From: WLND01 sp040398845
Lineage (GTDB): Bacteria > Actinomycetota > Actinomycetes > S36-B12
DNA length: 64,000 nt
Assembly: GCA_040398845.1 (NCBI GenBank)
Contig: JBBATH010000006.1
Span: 1 to 64,000, forward strand
Reading direction: 5' to 3'
Under the pieces are notes generated by a model that made no database searches, was not told the origin of the DNA, and worked only from the letters and a program-made list of their open reading frames with translations. The position numbers and the translations under genes are program-made. Within the stretch, counting starts at the first letter, position 1. Every line of letters starts with the position of its first letter. Shown one piece after another: positions 16,796 through 26,411 of the stretch.

Positions 16796-17770
16796 GTGGC
16801 GAAGTATTTGGTGACCGGAGGGGCCGGCTTCATCGGCTCCCATTTGGTTGATGCTCTGGTGGCGGGTGGCCACACAGTCATCGTCCTCGACGACCTCTCG
16901 ACGGGGCGTCACGACAATCTCCGTCAGCACGCCGGGAGCACCTCGGTCGAATTCGTCCTCGGATCCATCCTCAATGAGGCGCTTGTTGATGATGTCGTGC
17001 GGCGCGTCGATGTCGTGCTGCATTTCGCCGCTGCGGTGGGCGTGAACCTCATTGTTGAGCGGCCGCTCGAGAGCCTCGCGACGAATATCAGAGGCTCTGA
17101 GATCGTGTTGGAGAAGTGCCACAAGTACGGACGCAAGGTGCTCGTCGCGTCGACGAGTGAGATCTATGGCAAGAACACCTCCGACGCCCTGAGCGAGGAG
17201 GACGATCGGATCCTAGGCTCGCCACTGAAGACCCGATGGTCCTATAGCGAGGCCAAGGCGATTGAAGAGGTGCTCGCCTACGCCTACTACCGCGAGAAGG
17301 GCCTGCCCACCGTCATCGTCCGACTCTTCAACACTGTCGGTCCGCGTCAGGTCGGTCACTATGGAATGGTGCTCCCGCGCCTTGTCGATCAGGCGCTGCG
17401 CAACGCGCCCCTCACCGTGTATGGCACCGGCCAGCAGACCCGCTGCTTCTGCCACGTGAGCGACATCGTCGTCGCGATCCTCGGCCTCGTCAGCACGACG
17501 GAGTCCGAGGGCAAGGTCTTCAACGTGGGGTCCCGTGGCGAGATCTCTATCCAGGGCCTTGCGGAAAAAATCCGCGACATCACTGGCTCAACCAGCGAGA
17601 TCATCTACGTTCCCTACGACGAGGCGTACGAGGCAGGTTTCGAGGATATGCAGCGGCGTCGCCCCGACACCACGCGCATCTCGAACCTCCTCGGCTGGGC
17701 TCCTACCCGGGATCTCGATCAGATCGTGGCCGACGTCGCCGAGGATCTGAGAAGCCGACAGATTTCGTGA
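16796..17770 (+). CDS. NAD-dependent epimerase/dehydratase (GalE-like extended SDR)
   Basis: 324 residues from GTG at 16796, preceded by a good ribosome-binding site (GGAGG, 8 bases upstream). YLVTGGAGFIGSHLVDALVAGG is the NAD loop; ASTSEIYGK and WSYSEAKAIEE carry Ser, Tyr and Lys of the active site; RLFNTVGPRQVGHYGMVLPRLV is the substrate loop. Such enzymes epimerise C4 of UDP-hexoses or uronates, or decarboxylate UDP-glucuronate. It is not a WbpI-type hydrolysing/non-hydrolysing C2 epimerase, so it does not provide the manno configuration. Confidence 0.85.
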   Translation: MAKYLVTGGAGFIGSHLVDALVAGGHTVIVLDDLSTGRHDNLRQHAGSTSVEFVLGSILNEALVDDVVRRVDVVLHFAAAVGVNLIVERPLESLATNIRGSEIVLEKCHKYGRKVLVASTSEIYGKNTSDALSEEDDRILGSPLKTRWSYSEAKAIEEVLAYAYYREKGLPTVIVRLFNTVGPRQVGHYGMVLPRLVDQALRNAPLTVYGTGQQTRCFCHVSDIVVAILGLVSTTESEGKVFNVGSRGEISIQGLAEKIRDITGSTSEIIYVPYDEAYEAGFEDMQRRRPDTTRISNLLGWAPTRDLDQIVADVAEDLRSRQIS

Positions 17771-18702
17771 ACCCCTGGCTCATCGCCCTCGTCATCGGCG
17801 CAAGCGCGGTCTTGTCCACGATCGTCGTCGACCTGAGCATTCGGATGTCGCATCGACTTGCGGCGTACGACCACCCCGATGGGGAGCGCAAGACCCAGGA
17901 TCGCCCCATCCCCAAACTCGGCGGCGTCGCCGTGGCGCTGGCGCTCACCACATCCGTGGTCGCCGTGCTTCTCGTCACCAACCGCTTTCAGGCGCTCGGC
18001 CTAGCGCTGAGCGTGCTCTTCCCAGCGTTGCTCGCCGCACTCATCGGCTTCCTTGACGACCGTCAAGCACTGACCCCGTACCTCAGGCTCGCAATGCAGG
18101 CCGGGGTTGCCGGCGTCGCCTGGGTGCTGGGGACCCGGTTGAGCATCACCGGGATCGTCGCACTCGATGCCCTTATCTTGGTGCTGTGGGTGCTCGTCCT
18201 CATCAATGGCATCAACCTGCTCGACAACTCTGACGGTCTCGCTGGGGCGACGGTGCTCGTCTCATCGCTGGGCGCAGCCGTCATAGCCGTTATGTACGGG
18301 CAGGCGCTCGTGAGCATTCTGGGCTTTGCGATCGCCGGGGTGACCATCGGTTTCCTCTGGCACAACTGGTTCCCGGCCAAGGTCTACATGGGAGACGCCG
18401 GGGCCTACTTCCTCGGGTTCCTGCTCGCGATCCTCACGGTGAGGCTCAAGCCGATGGGAGCACCGATCCTCGTTGGCGTCGGGATCGCCCTACTCCTCGT
18501 GCTCGTGCCACTCTTCGACACGACCTTCGTCGTCATCAATCGCCTGCGTCAGGGAATCCACCCCTTCACTGCTGGTCGCGATCACCTGAGCCATGTGCTC
18601 CAGGGACGCAACCTGTCGGTGGCGTGGTCAGTTGCCGCCTTGCAGTTGCTGGGCGTCGCTGGCGTCATTGCTGCGATTGTCCTTGCTGCGGCGTATCGAT
18701 AG
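17767..18702 (+). CDS. WecA/MraY-family polyprenyl-phosphate sugar-1-phosphate transferase
   Basis: 311 residues with about ten hydrophobic spans. Family landmarks are GERKTQDRPIPKLGG, the DD pair in GFLDDRQAL, NGINLLDNSDGLAGA (nucleophile region), WHNWFPAKVYMGDAGAYFLGF and TAGRDHLSHVL. It transfers HexNAc-1-phosphate (or a related sugar) from the UDP-sugar to undecaprenyl phosphate, the first membrane step of polymer assembly. As last gene of the + strand operon, it fits as the initiator for the repeat unit made by the upstream GTs. Its 3' end overlaps the convergent gene by 75 bases. Confidence 0.9.
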   Translation: MNPWLIALVIGASAVLSTIVVDLSIRMSHRLAAYDHPDGERKTQDRPIPKLGGVAVALALTTSVVAVLLVTNRFQALGLALSVLFPALLAALIGFLDDRQALTPYLRLAMQAGVAGVAWVLGTRLSITGIVALDALILVLWVLVLINGINLLDNSDGLAGATVLVSSLGAAVIAVMYGQALVSILGFAIAGVTIGFLWHNWFPAKVYMGDAGAYFLGFLLAILTVRLKPMGAPILVGVGIALLLVLVPLFDTTFVVINRLRQGIHPFTAGRDHLSHVLQGRNLSVAWSVAALQLLGVAGVIAAIVLAAAYR

Positions 18703-20088
18703 ACCGCTTGCTGCGAAGGTGAGCCACAGGGCGTAGGTGAGGAGCACGTAGACCGGCACCTCGAGGAAGATCTTCTGCCGCATCGCGTCTGTCCAGATCG
18801 GACCCTCGGCCTCCCTGTCGGGGTAGTAGCGGTTCGACCACAGCACCGGGATCGCGATGAGTGCGTAGAAGACGGCGAACCAGGCGTAGCGCTTGCACAA
18901 CTCCCATGAACCGTGTCGGCCACGGGCCCGGATGATGAGGGCATCTGCGGCGGCGACGAGGAGGAGGTAGCGCCAACTCGAGAAGAGCCAGTTGTAGGGG
19001 GTGGTCCATGGCAGGCCCTCTACGAGGAAGTTCTGGGCGTACCCGGCGGTGGGCCTGAGTGCCTCAGGGATGGTGATCGTGAGGGACTTCACGAGACCGC
19101 GCACTGCTTCGTATGGATGCTCCTTGATGAAGGTGTTGGCCGCCGCCTCGAGCCGGTAGTTGTCCTTGATCGTCTCTTGCGTGTTGTAGTGGCTGGAGAA
19201 CGCCAAGGCGTTGTCGACGATCTTCTGCGGATACTCAGGCTCCGGTACCGACGTGGGGTACAGGAAGAGCATCCCCACGCGGTGGTAGCCACCGTAGGAG
19301 GTTGTCGACCAGGTGTCGTACATGACGAACTGCTTGACCGGGTGGATGAAGATGACCGCGATGAGCAAGACGTTGACGATCTGCCAGGGCCATGCCTTGG
19401 CCCGGTCCTTCGTCATGAACCAGAAGCTCACGACCGCGACGATGATGATGACGAGAACGTAGACCTGAATGAACGACCGCGACATCGAGGCGGCGAAGAG
19501 GGCGAGAAGGAACAGCGGCACATACCCAGCCCGTCTCGTCTTGAGGAACCGGTAGAGGAAGTAGTACATAAGCGACACCATGAGCAGTGAGAGCTCAGAG
19601 GGCTCAAGAAGCATCGACATCATGAGGTGTCCGGGATAGATCGCCCAGAGCGCAGCGCCGCCGAGGGCCCACCAGCCGCTCTTGGTGAGATCGCGCACCC
19701 AGATGAACACGAGAGCGTTGAGGATTCCGTAGATGAGGAGGTAGACGACGTAGAGGCGCATGTCGACGGCGACCTGATCGGGGGGCAGGCCGTTGCTCGT
19801 CTCCGGCTGCATGAGCACGTACCGAATCGCGTCGAGGCCAGGCGGGTATATGTGGTCGTACCACAGTGACTTCAGCCCGAAGGAGTTCATCTCGTCGATG
19901 CCGAGGGTCTGCATCATCCAGTTCGACGACCACGCCTGGAATCGGTAGCCCTCATACAGCTGCTCCGCCGCTGCAGCACCCCTGAACCACGTCTGAAGCA
20001 GGTAGAGGCCCAGACTGCTCCCGGCGAAGACAAGGAGGGGTGCCAGAAACCGGGGTAATGAACGCCCCGTCATCGCTGGAAACCGCAA
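18628..20088 (-). CDS. Multi-spanning membrane protein, probable GT-C glycosyltransferase
   Basis: 486 residues with repeated hydrophobic segments and a large extracytoplasmic loop near the N-terminus (residues ~35-75, with WYDHIYPPGLDAIRYVL). This layout, with an acidic first loop (EMNSFGLKSLWYDH), resembles PMT/ArnT-like GT-C enzymes, which use polyprenyl-phosphate sugars on the outer face of the membrane. LLEPSELSLLMVSLMYY and STSYGGYHRVGMLFL follow. No specific family was recognised. It is convergent with the WecA-like gene, overlapping 75 bases, so the last ~25 codons of each are constrained by the other strand. Confidence 0.7.
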   Translation of the reverse strand: MRFPAMTGRSLPRFLAPLLVFAGSSLGLYLLQTWFRGAAAAEQLYEGYRFQAWSSNWMMQTLGIDEMNSFGLKSLWYDHIYPPGLDAIRYVLMQPETSNGLPPDQVAVDMRLYVVYLLIYGILNALVFIWVRDLTKSGWWALGGAALWAIYPGHLMMSMLLEPSELSLLMVSLMYYFLYRFLKTRRAGYVPLFLLALFAASMSRSFIQVYVLVIIIVAVVSFWFMTKDRAKAWPWQIVNVLLIAVIFIHPVKQFVMYDTWSTTSYGGYHRVGMLFLYPTSVPEPEYPQKIVDNALAFSSHYNTQETIKDNYRLEAAANTFIKEHPYEAVRGLVKSLTITIPEALRPTAGYAQNFLVEGLPWTTPYNWLFSSWRYLLLVAAADALIIRARGRHGSWELCKRYAWFAVFYALIAIPVLWSNRYYPDREAEGPIWTDAMRQKIFLEVPVYVLLTYALWLTFAASGLSIRRSKDNRSNDASDAQQLQGGN

Positions 20089-20146
20089 CTGGATCGGGCA
20101 GGGGCCGCGCTCAGAAGTGACTCGATTGGCATCGGGCTATTGTGGC

Positions 20147-22396
20147 ATGGTGAAGACGCGGCCGGTCGTCATCAGCGGCCTTGCCGCCGCATTGGCAGCA
20201 CTCGCATGGTTCATCGCGACGGGTATCGCTTTTGGGCCCGCCGTCCTCGTCACCTGTGCGCTCGGAATCCAGACCGCTACTGGCGGTTGGGTGTGGGCCG
20301 CACTGCGCCGTCGATCGGGTGCAGATGCCTCGGCCATCGAGATTCTTGCGATGGGATGCGCGATCGGAACCGTCCTTGCGATGGCCGGTGGGGTGCTGCT
20401 TCGTCCGATCATCCCGATTGGTCTCGGCTGGGCGGTGCCGACGGTCGTGCTGCTCGCCGCCCTCCTGGTGGCACGAGGAGCAGTGGGGGGTCGTGAGTTG
20501 CGCGCCGCTTCGGCAATCACATGGCCACGCTGGCCGGTGGCGGCGGCAGTTGGCCTCGGTGTTGGCGTTGGGCTCGCCGCGGCCCTGGTGAACCTCGCCC
20601 ACTACCCCCTGCGCTGGACTGGCGACTGGAGCCAATACCACCCCGACATGGTCTTCTTCGAGGGCCTGTCGACCGGCATTGCCCGGTACGGACCTGGCGA
20701 CAGCATCTTCATGGCCGGCGCCGATCTGCGCTACCACTGGTTCACCTACGCCTGGAACGGACAGCTCACCGAGTCCCTCCATCTTGACCCGTTCGTGAGC
20801 CTGACAAGGGTGCTTCCCTTCGTGACGGTGCTGGCCAGCGTTGCAATAGCGGCGGCATGGACGGGTCGACACACGAGCAATCGCTGGGCGCCGGTGCTCG
20901 CGGTGGCGCTCATCACCTCAGGGGGATACGTCGGCGCCTCATACGGCATCCTGCTGAACTTCGACTCACCCTCCCAGGCGTTGACGACCGTCTGGCTGCT
21001 CGCCCTTGCCTTCGCGATCACCGAGTACCTCGACGGTTCCCTGGACCGGCGGTCGCTGTGGGTCATCGGTGGTCTGGGGGTGGCGTGCACGGGCGGAAAG
21101 GCCAGCGCGGCCATCGTGATGATCGGCGCGGTCGGCATAGCCCTCGTCCTTGGCTATCTAGGACGAGTGCCCTGGCGCCGGCGTTCCGCCTTGGTACTTG
21201 TCACGATCGGTCCTTTGAGTGCGGCCACCTACCTCCTGGTGCTGAGCGGGAGCGACAGCCTCGGCGGGCTAAACCTGTTGACCTGGGACTTGCGTGCATC
21301 GACCGTCCAGGGACTCAACCTGAGCTCGACGAGCTGGGGCATCGCAGCCGGCACCACGTTCTTGCTGATCGCGATCGTTCCACGTTGGGCAGGGCTGGCG
21401 GGTTTCTGGCTCGACCGCCAGCGGGCGTGGTCGCCGCCGAGCATCATCGGGATCGGCCTCGCGGTCACTGCGGTTGCGCCTCTCCTCCTCCTCAGCCACG
21501 GCGTCAATGAACTCTGGTTTGCGCTGTCCGCATCGGCTCCGCTCGCGGTGATCTCCGCAATCGGGGTCGGGGTCGCGTGGGATCGTCTGACCTCGGGCGG
21601 GCGATCGGGACACTCGAGTGGACGATCCGTTGGGTTCCTCGCCGTGCTGAGCCTCGGTGTCGGGCTGCTCGCGCTCGCCGTCGCCTCAGCCCTGTGGGTG
21701 CAGGGTGAAAACGCGACGGTGTCCATGCGGGCCTGGGGTCCGGTGGCCGCCCTTGCTGCGGTCGGGGTGTTGGCGGCAGTGTGCGCCGTGCTCATGCGCC
21801 GCCGGATCGCGGCGAAGCCGGTGGTGATCGGGATCACGATATCCATCACGGCCCTGGTCATCGCTGCTTCGCTCGCTCGTCTGACTCCGGCATTCGGCCC
21901 GCTCAGGATGTCGTCGACTGCTGCGCCAATAGTGGCGGCCTCACTGAGCCCGCAGGTACGAACAGTGGTGTTTGACGGCGGTGGTCTTGATATGCAGGCG
22001 AAGAATGAATGGTCCTCTGCGGAGGTCGACGCCGCGGACTTCCTCAGGGCTCATTCGAGCAGCGACGATGTCGTCGCCACCGATCAGCCCGATAGTGCTG
22101 TCGTTCCGGCCCTTACCGGATTGCGAACCTTTATCTCCGGAGCCGAGTACCAAGTGCTCTACGGTCGCCCGGCGGATGTGATCGGTGTGCCGGTGCGCGT
22201 GGCGGTGTCAAAACGCCTCAGGTCCGGGCCGAACTCGGGTGACCTCGCCGTGTTCTGCTCCAGCGGGGTGACATGGCTGTGGGTTCATGGTCCTGTCGTG
22301 TCGCAGGAGTGGCAGCCGTTCGCCGATCTGGAATTCTCCAATGAGCGCCTGAGCCTGCTGAAACTCAACACTGGAGCCTGCCCGGACCTCAGTTGA
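20147..22396 (+). CDS. Large polytopic membrane protein, putative envelope-polysaccharide enzyme
   Basis: About 749 residues from ATG at 20147 (MVKTRPVVISGLAAALAALAWF). The membrane-embedded part extends to residue ~600, followed by an extracytoplasmic tail with cysteines (VFCSSGVTWLW). The first large loop reads YHPDMVFFEGLSTGIARYGPGDSIFMAGADLRYHWFTYAWNGQLTE, acidic and aromatic as in GT-C enzymes. No named family was recognised. The neighbours, a GT-C-like gene and a GT61 gene, place it in polysaccharide assembly. An upstream GTG at 20117 is less likely because it precedes the hydrophobic start by an unusual leader. Confidence 0.65.
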   Translation: MVKTRPVVISGLAAALAALAWFIATGIAFGPAVLVTCALGIQTATGGWVWAALRRRSGADASAIEILAMGCAIGTVLAMAGGVLLRPIIPIGLGWAVPTVVLLAALLVARGAVGGRELRAASAITWPRWPVAAAVGLGVGVGLAAALVNLAHYPLRWTGDWSQYHPDMVFFEGLSTGIARYGPGDSIFMAGADLRYHWFTYAWNGQLTESLHLDPFVSLTRVLPFVTVLASVAIAAAWTGRHTSNRWAPVLAVALITSGGYVGASYGILLNFDSPSQALTTVWLLALAFAITEYLDGSLDRRSLWVIGGLGVACTGGKASAAIVMIGAVGIALVLGYLGRVPWRRRSALVLVTIGPLSAATYLLVLSGSDSLGGLNLLTWDLRASTVQGLNLSSTSWGIAAGTTFLLIAIVPRWAGLAGFWLDRQRAWSPPSIIGIGLAVTAVAPLLLLSHGVNELWFALSASAPLAVISAIGVGVAWDRLTSGGRSGHSSGRSVGFLAVLSLGVGLLALAVASALWVQGENATVSMRAWGPVAALAAVGVLAAVCAVLMRRRIAAKPVVIGITISITALVIAASLARLTPAFGPLRMSSTAAPIVAASLSPQVRTVVFDGGGLDMQAKNEWSSAEVDAADFLRAHSSSDDVVATDQPDSAVVPALTGLRTFISGAEYQVLYGRPADVIGVPVRVAVSKRLRSGPNSGDLAVFCSSGVTWLWVHGPVVSQEWQPFADLEFSNERLSLLKLNTGACPDLS

Positions 22397-23528
22397 TTGG
22401 GTGCTCACTCAAGGCGAGCACGGCGCGCCCGAGTTCCTCGGGCGTGACGACGCCCGGTTGCGAGTCGGCCTCGATCGGAAGGTATCGGTGGCCCCCGACA
22501 TGGCTGATCCATTCAAAGCAGCGGTTGAACATGTAGCCCACCGTCAGTTCAATGACGATGGTGCCCGGGCGTGCGAAGACGAGGTTCGACAGACCTGCGC
22601 CGTGCGGCCCGGCAATGACGCGGGCGTTCTGGAACAGGCGGATCTGCTCGATCCACGGGGTGTCCTCGAGATGAACCACCTCGAACCCTGCGGCAGAGAG
22701 AAACGCCTCAAGCTGCTGTTCGTCGGCCAATGGCCGGCGTGACCTGCTGCGAGACACGTAGAGCAGCCCAGGGTAGGAGGCTCGCTCCGGCTGACTTACG
22801 GCTGACAGCGAGACGCCGAGATCGTTGAGCATGGACAGGTCATCTGGATGGACGAAGAAGGAGTCGCTGGCCCGTCCGGGAAGGACCTGCTCGTCGAGTT
22901 GAACGATGAGAGGGGCAGGAGTGAGCTGCATGCCGAGGTGATCGGCAACGAGCCGGTGGCGATCGGTGATCCCCGTCGCGAACGACAGGAGTCCTGACGC
23001 GGGGACTGCCTGCCGAGCCCGCAGGACCAGCGGCAGCTCCTCAACCAGCCAGTGGTAGTAGTTGCGGGTGGTTGGAAAGACGACCTGCGGTCCGGTGAAC
23101 CTATCCTCGACCCCATTTGGGTTGGGTATCTCGAGGCCGTGGGCCAACACGCTCTCAAAGGGCCAGGCGATGCTCTCTCGGATGAAAAAGGCTGGCTCGG
23201 GAGTCGCGCACATGAGGGTGGCGCCGGACGCCGTCGAGGCGATGGTGTCGTGAAGTTGATACACGAAACGCTGCTCGTACAAGTGCGATAGCGGACTACC
23301 CGCTGCGCATGTCGGCTCGCACCGAATGACCTGCTCCGCAGCGGGCGAGAGGCGCTCGAGTGGTACGAGGAAGCGACCGGTGAGTTCAGAGCGGTACTCC
23401 AGGCTCCACGCCTGAACCCCCTCGGTACCGCTCATGAGGAACTTCAGCCGAGCGAGATAGGCGCGGCGCTCGACCGGATCGCGAAGTGCGGTTCGCACCC
23501 CGTTGGCGATCCGGGCCATTGATGACAC
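22389..23528 (-). CDS. Family 61 glycosyltransferase (DUF563)
   Basis: 379 residues. The GT61 core is clear: VVFPTTRNYYHWLVEELPLVLRARQA, then RASYPGLLYVSRSRSRRPLADEQQLEAFLSAAGFEVVHLEDTPWIEQIRLFQNARVIAGPHGAGLSNLVFARPGTIVIEL as a continuous stretch. The family includes plant xylosyltransferases and bacterial capsule or spore-coat enzymes with a GT-B-like fold. Its 3' end overlaps the convergent membrane protein by 8 bases. The donor is unknown. Confidence 0.87.
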   Translation of the reverse strand: MSSMARIANGVRTALRDPVERRAYLARLKFLMSGTEGVQAWSLEYRSELTGRFLVPLERLSPAAEQVIRCEPTCAAGSPLSHLYEQRFVYQLHDTIASTASGATLMCATPEPAFFIRESIAWPFESVLAHGLEIPNPNGVEDRFTGPQVVFPTTRNYYHWLVEELPLVLRARQAVPASGLLSFATGITDRHRLVADHLGMQLTPAPLIVQLDEQVLPGRASDSFFVHPDDLSMLNDLGVSLSAVSQPERASYPGLLYVSRSRSRRPLADEQQLEAFLSAAGFEVVHLEDTPWIEQIRLFQNARVIAGPHGAGLSNLVFARPGTIVIELTVGYMFNRCFEWISHVGGHRYLPIEADSQPGVVTPEELGRAVLALSEHPIN

Positions 23529-23562
23529 GTCGCGATTCTAGGCCGACCACCATCGGACTTCG

Positions 23563-25149
23563 GTGCCATCGTCATTAGGCTTTGAAGATGAGGTTTCGTT
23601 GCTGAGCAGCAAGCACGCACCACGGTGGGTTCTTTGCGGGTACCTCATCATCTACGGCCTTATCCAGTTTCTGCTGGGGTACCGATCAGGGTTCCGGCCG
23701 GCCGAGAACGACTTTCTTGGAAACCTGAACATTGCGAACGGGATCGACTTCGGCGCGATCGAGACCGTTCATAACGGCTTCTTCGCGGCGGGCCTTCCGG
23801 TCATGCTCACCGTGATCCCTGACAACGCGGTCTTCTGGGTGACCGGGGTCATCTCACTCCTCAGTGGGCTAGCGGCCCTCGTCGCCACCTACGTCGTCAC
23901 CGGACGGCTTGCGGGCAGGTGGTGGGGTCTTGCCGCGGTCGTTCTCCTTTCCGCGAATCCGCTGTTCTTCGACTACTGTGCGAGCCCGGGCCCTGACCTC
24001 ATTGCGGTCGGACTCACCACCGTTGCCCTTGCCGTGTATGCCTGCGAAGCCTTGCGTAAGGCGCCCCCACGACCGATGGTGCTGTTGCTGGCCGGCTTGA
24101 TCTTCGGTGCCGCCGGACTCTTCCGGGCCCACGCCCTCGTGTTGGCCGGGGGTCTCCTCCTGTGGACACTGCTCCAGCAGCATGAGCGCGTCCGGATGCT
24201 CGCGTTCGCTGGACTCGGTGTCGTCATTGGCATCCTGCCCCAGATCGTCATCAATCTTCTGGGCGGATTCGGACCACTCGAGGCCGATACGGGGTTCTAT
24301 GTCTACGAGAGCACCCTCGGCATGGACTGGTACACGACCGGAGCCATCCCACGTGAGTTGTACGACAACCCCCTGCGCGTTGTCATCGACCACCCGCTGC
24401 AGTTCCTGTCCGCCTACGTCATGGCGCTCACGAACTATGTGATCCCCATTGCGATGCTCGTGTTGGCGACCCTTCTCGCCCGATCTCGCCCAGCTCGCCT
24501 CGTGCTCATGTCGATCCTCGCGAGCACGGTCGCCTTCGCCCTCGCAGTGTCAGTTGCCTCGTCGCCGCGCGGTCCGCTGCCGATCCTCCCGCAGGCGGCG
24601 ATCGGATTTGCCGTCGTCCTCGCTTGGACGTTCACCCAGACGTCGGCAGCGCCGTTGCTCTGGCAGCGGATTGCAGTCATCGGCGTCCTTGTGGCGGCGG
24701 TCATCTGGCCGCAAATGCGTGAGATCGCCCTCGCGACCGCGGCCAAGCAGCAGGCGGCAAGCGAGCGCGCGGCCGTGGAGGCAGCCGTTCTCGCGGGGGG
24801 CCGAGTGACCGAGGCGAGTCAGGTCCTCACTGACGACTTCTTCCTGTACTTCACCGGGATCCCCGGAAACGTGCCGGACCGGATAGGCGGGTGGGAGAAC
24901 ATCAGCCTCAATGGACGCCAACCGCACATCGACGTGAGCCTCGCATCCATTCACGACTTCTACTGTGATGCGCGGAGCCGTGGGATCAACACGGTCCTGT
25001 GGAAGCCGGCGCCCATGGCTGCCCTCCACCCGGGCCTCGATGCGGCACTCTCCGGGGCTTCGTCAAGCCCGCTCCTTGTCAACGCGGCCGGCATCGGGCC
25101 GTACGTCGTGACTGAGCTGCCCTCTATCGAAGGCGAGTGTGCGCCCTAG
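23563..25149 (+). CDS. Polytopic membrane protein, probable GT-C glycosyltransferase
   Basis: Up to 528 residues. After a short leader, WVLCGYLIIYGLIQFLL starts the first span, followed by an extracytoplasmic loop FRPAENDFLGNLNIANGIDFGAIETVHNGFFAAGLPVML, resembling the acidic first loop of PMT_2-type enzymes. Many spans follow, then a soluble tail of ~130 residues with ASIHDFYCDARSRG. The start is uncertain: GTG at 23563 gives the longest protein, and TTG at 23599 would also precede the first span. Its stop overlaps the convergent GT4 gene by 4 bases. Confidence 0.65.
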   Translation: MPSSLGFEDEVSLLSSKHAPRWVLCGYLIIYGLIQFLLGYRSGFRPAENDFLGNLNIANGIDFGAIETVHNGFFAAGLPVMLTVIPDNAVFWVTGVISLLSGLAALVATYVVTGRLAGRWWGLAAVVLLSANPLFFDYCASPGPDLIAVGLTTVALAVYACEALRKAPPRPMVLLLAGLIFGAAGLFRAHALVLAGGLLLWTLLQQHERVRMLAFAGLGVVIGILPQIVINLLGGFGPLEADTGFYVYESTLGMDWYTTGAIPRELYDNPLRVVIDHPLQFLSAYVMALTNYVIPIAMLVLATLLARSRPARLVLMSILASTVAFALAVSVASSPRGPLPILPQAAIGFAVVLAWTFTQTSAAPLLWQRIAVIGVLVAAVIWPQMREIALATAAKQQAASERAAVEAAVLAGGRVTEASQVLTDDFFLYFTGIPGNVPDRIGGWENISLNGRQPHIDVSLASIHDFYCDARSRGINTVLWKPAPMAALHPGLDAALSGASSSPLLVNAAGIGPYVVTELPSIEGECAP

Positions 25150-26411
25150 CGTCGAGTTCGATCGATGACCTCGGCGTAGACGTCAATGTACTGGCGCGCC
25201 ACGACTGAGGGCGACCAGAGAGCGACGGCCCGAGCGCGGGCAGCCTGCGAGAGCGCGGAACGACGTTGATCGTCGGCAAGGGCCCAGATGATTCCGTGCG
25301 CAAGATCGATGGGGTCCTCCGGGTCGGCCAGATATCCCGTCACCTGATGGGTGACGAAATCAGGCAGTCCGCTCACCCGGAAGGCGACGACTGGAGTGCC
25401 GCAGGCGAGGGCTTCGGTAGCCGTTTGCGGTGAATTGTCCTGACGTGACGGAACGACAACGACATCGGCTGCGTTGTAGGCGTCGATGCAGCCTTCATCG
25501 TCGAGATAGCCGAGCCAGTGGGTCTTCGGCATGGACTGCGCCCAATCATGCGGTGGCCCGGTGTGACCGACGACCGCTAGTTCGATCTGTTCGACACCTG
25601 CGGTTCCAGCTGTAGTCAGGCGGCTGAGCGCCGCGCGCAGCAGGTCGAAGCCCTTTCGCGGATCGTCAAGATGGGTTGGCAGGAGGACCACGACGAGCCG
25701 AACCCGAGGGTCGACGCCGAACCGGGCACGGGCAGCGGTGCGCGATTCGGGTTGGTAACGACCCACGTCAACTGCGTTCGGGATCACATGGGTCGTCCAT
25801 TCGCGCAGAAGGGCACTTTCCCGCGCGAGGGTCGCCATCCACGTGCTCGAGGCGATTGCATCACGCGGCCTGGTCCACAGACGAGCCTTGCGACCCGCGA
25901 CCCAGCGCTCGACATCCCACCCACGGCTATGAATCGAGCGATTCGTCCTGAGATAACCGGTTCGCCAGCGAGCGTCGGATCCATCGGGAGCGTAATTGAG
26001 GCCACCGGTGAACGCCCACATGTCGTGGAGGCTCCAGACGAACGGGAGGTTGATGCGCGCCGTCTGCCCGATTGAGAAGTAGCCGAAGTTTGTCCAGTGG
26101 GCATTGACGATATCGACGCAGGTGGCATTGATGCGGCGTGCTGAGATGGCACTCATGAGGCCGGGGGAGAACAGGCGGGGGCTGGGATGCCGGGCGACGA
26201 CCGCCGGAATCTCCTCGATGCTGATTCGCAGCCGCCGTGCAACATCGGCGAGGGCGCCAGCATTGCGACGGACTCGTGGATCGTCGGTGTCCTTGAAATC
26301 CACGTGCATGGTCGAGTCGACGCCTGAAGCGACGAGGGCTTGCTGGAGTCGATAGGCGGCGCGGGCTGCCCCGCCGCCACCATCGCTATGGGAGAGGAGG
26401 AGCGCCCTCAC
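25146..26411 (-). CDS. Family 4 (GT-B) glycosyltransferase
   Basis: 421 residues. MRALLLSHSDGGGGAARAAYRLQQALVASGVDSTMHV is a glycine-rich N-terminal loop typical of GT4 enzymes of the WcaC/lipopolysaccharide type. NLPFVWSLHDMWAFTGGLNYA holds the usual acceptor-side His-Asp. The donor half ends DVVVVPSRQDNSPQTATEALACGTPVVAFRVSGLPDFV, with the E-x7-E-like element (ATEALACG). The ATG overlaps the stop of the upstream GT2 gene, forming a two-gene minus-strand operon. Confidence 0.88.
   Translation of the reverse strand: MRALLLSHSDGGGGAARAAYRLQQALVASGVDSTMHVDFKDTDDPRVRRNAGALADVARRLRISIEEIPAVVARHPSPRLFSPGLMSAISARRINATCVDIVNAHWTNFGYFSIGQTARINLPFVWSLHDMWAFTGGLNYAPDGSDARWRTGYLRTNRSIHSRGWDVERWVAGRKARLWTRPRDAIASSTWMATLARESALLREWTTHVIPNAVDVGRYQPESRTAARARFGVDPRVRLVVVLLPTHLDDPRKGFDLLRAALSRLTTAGTAGVEQIELAVVGHTGPPHDWAQSMPKTHWLGYLDDEGCIDAYNAADVVVVPSRQDNSPQTATEALACGTPVVAFRVSGLPDFVTHQVTGYLADPEDPIDLAHGIIWALADDQRRSALSQAARARAVALWSPSVVARQYIDVYAEVIDRTRR

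Noticed and set aside
16796..17770. WbpI-type UDP-GlcNAc 2-epimerase to complete a ManNAc(3NAm)A pathway
   Set aside because: The gene is an extended SDR (TGGAGFIGS, YSEAK), not the GT-B-like fold of 2-epimerases, so the manno product is not supported by this window.
18913..19590. 225-residue open frame on the + strand
   Set aside because: It is antisense to a membrane protein gene, rich in Asp, Glu, Arg and Val as expected from reverse-complemented hydrophobic codons, and has no domain.
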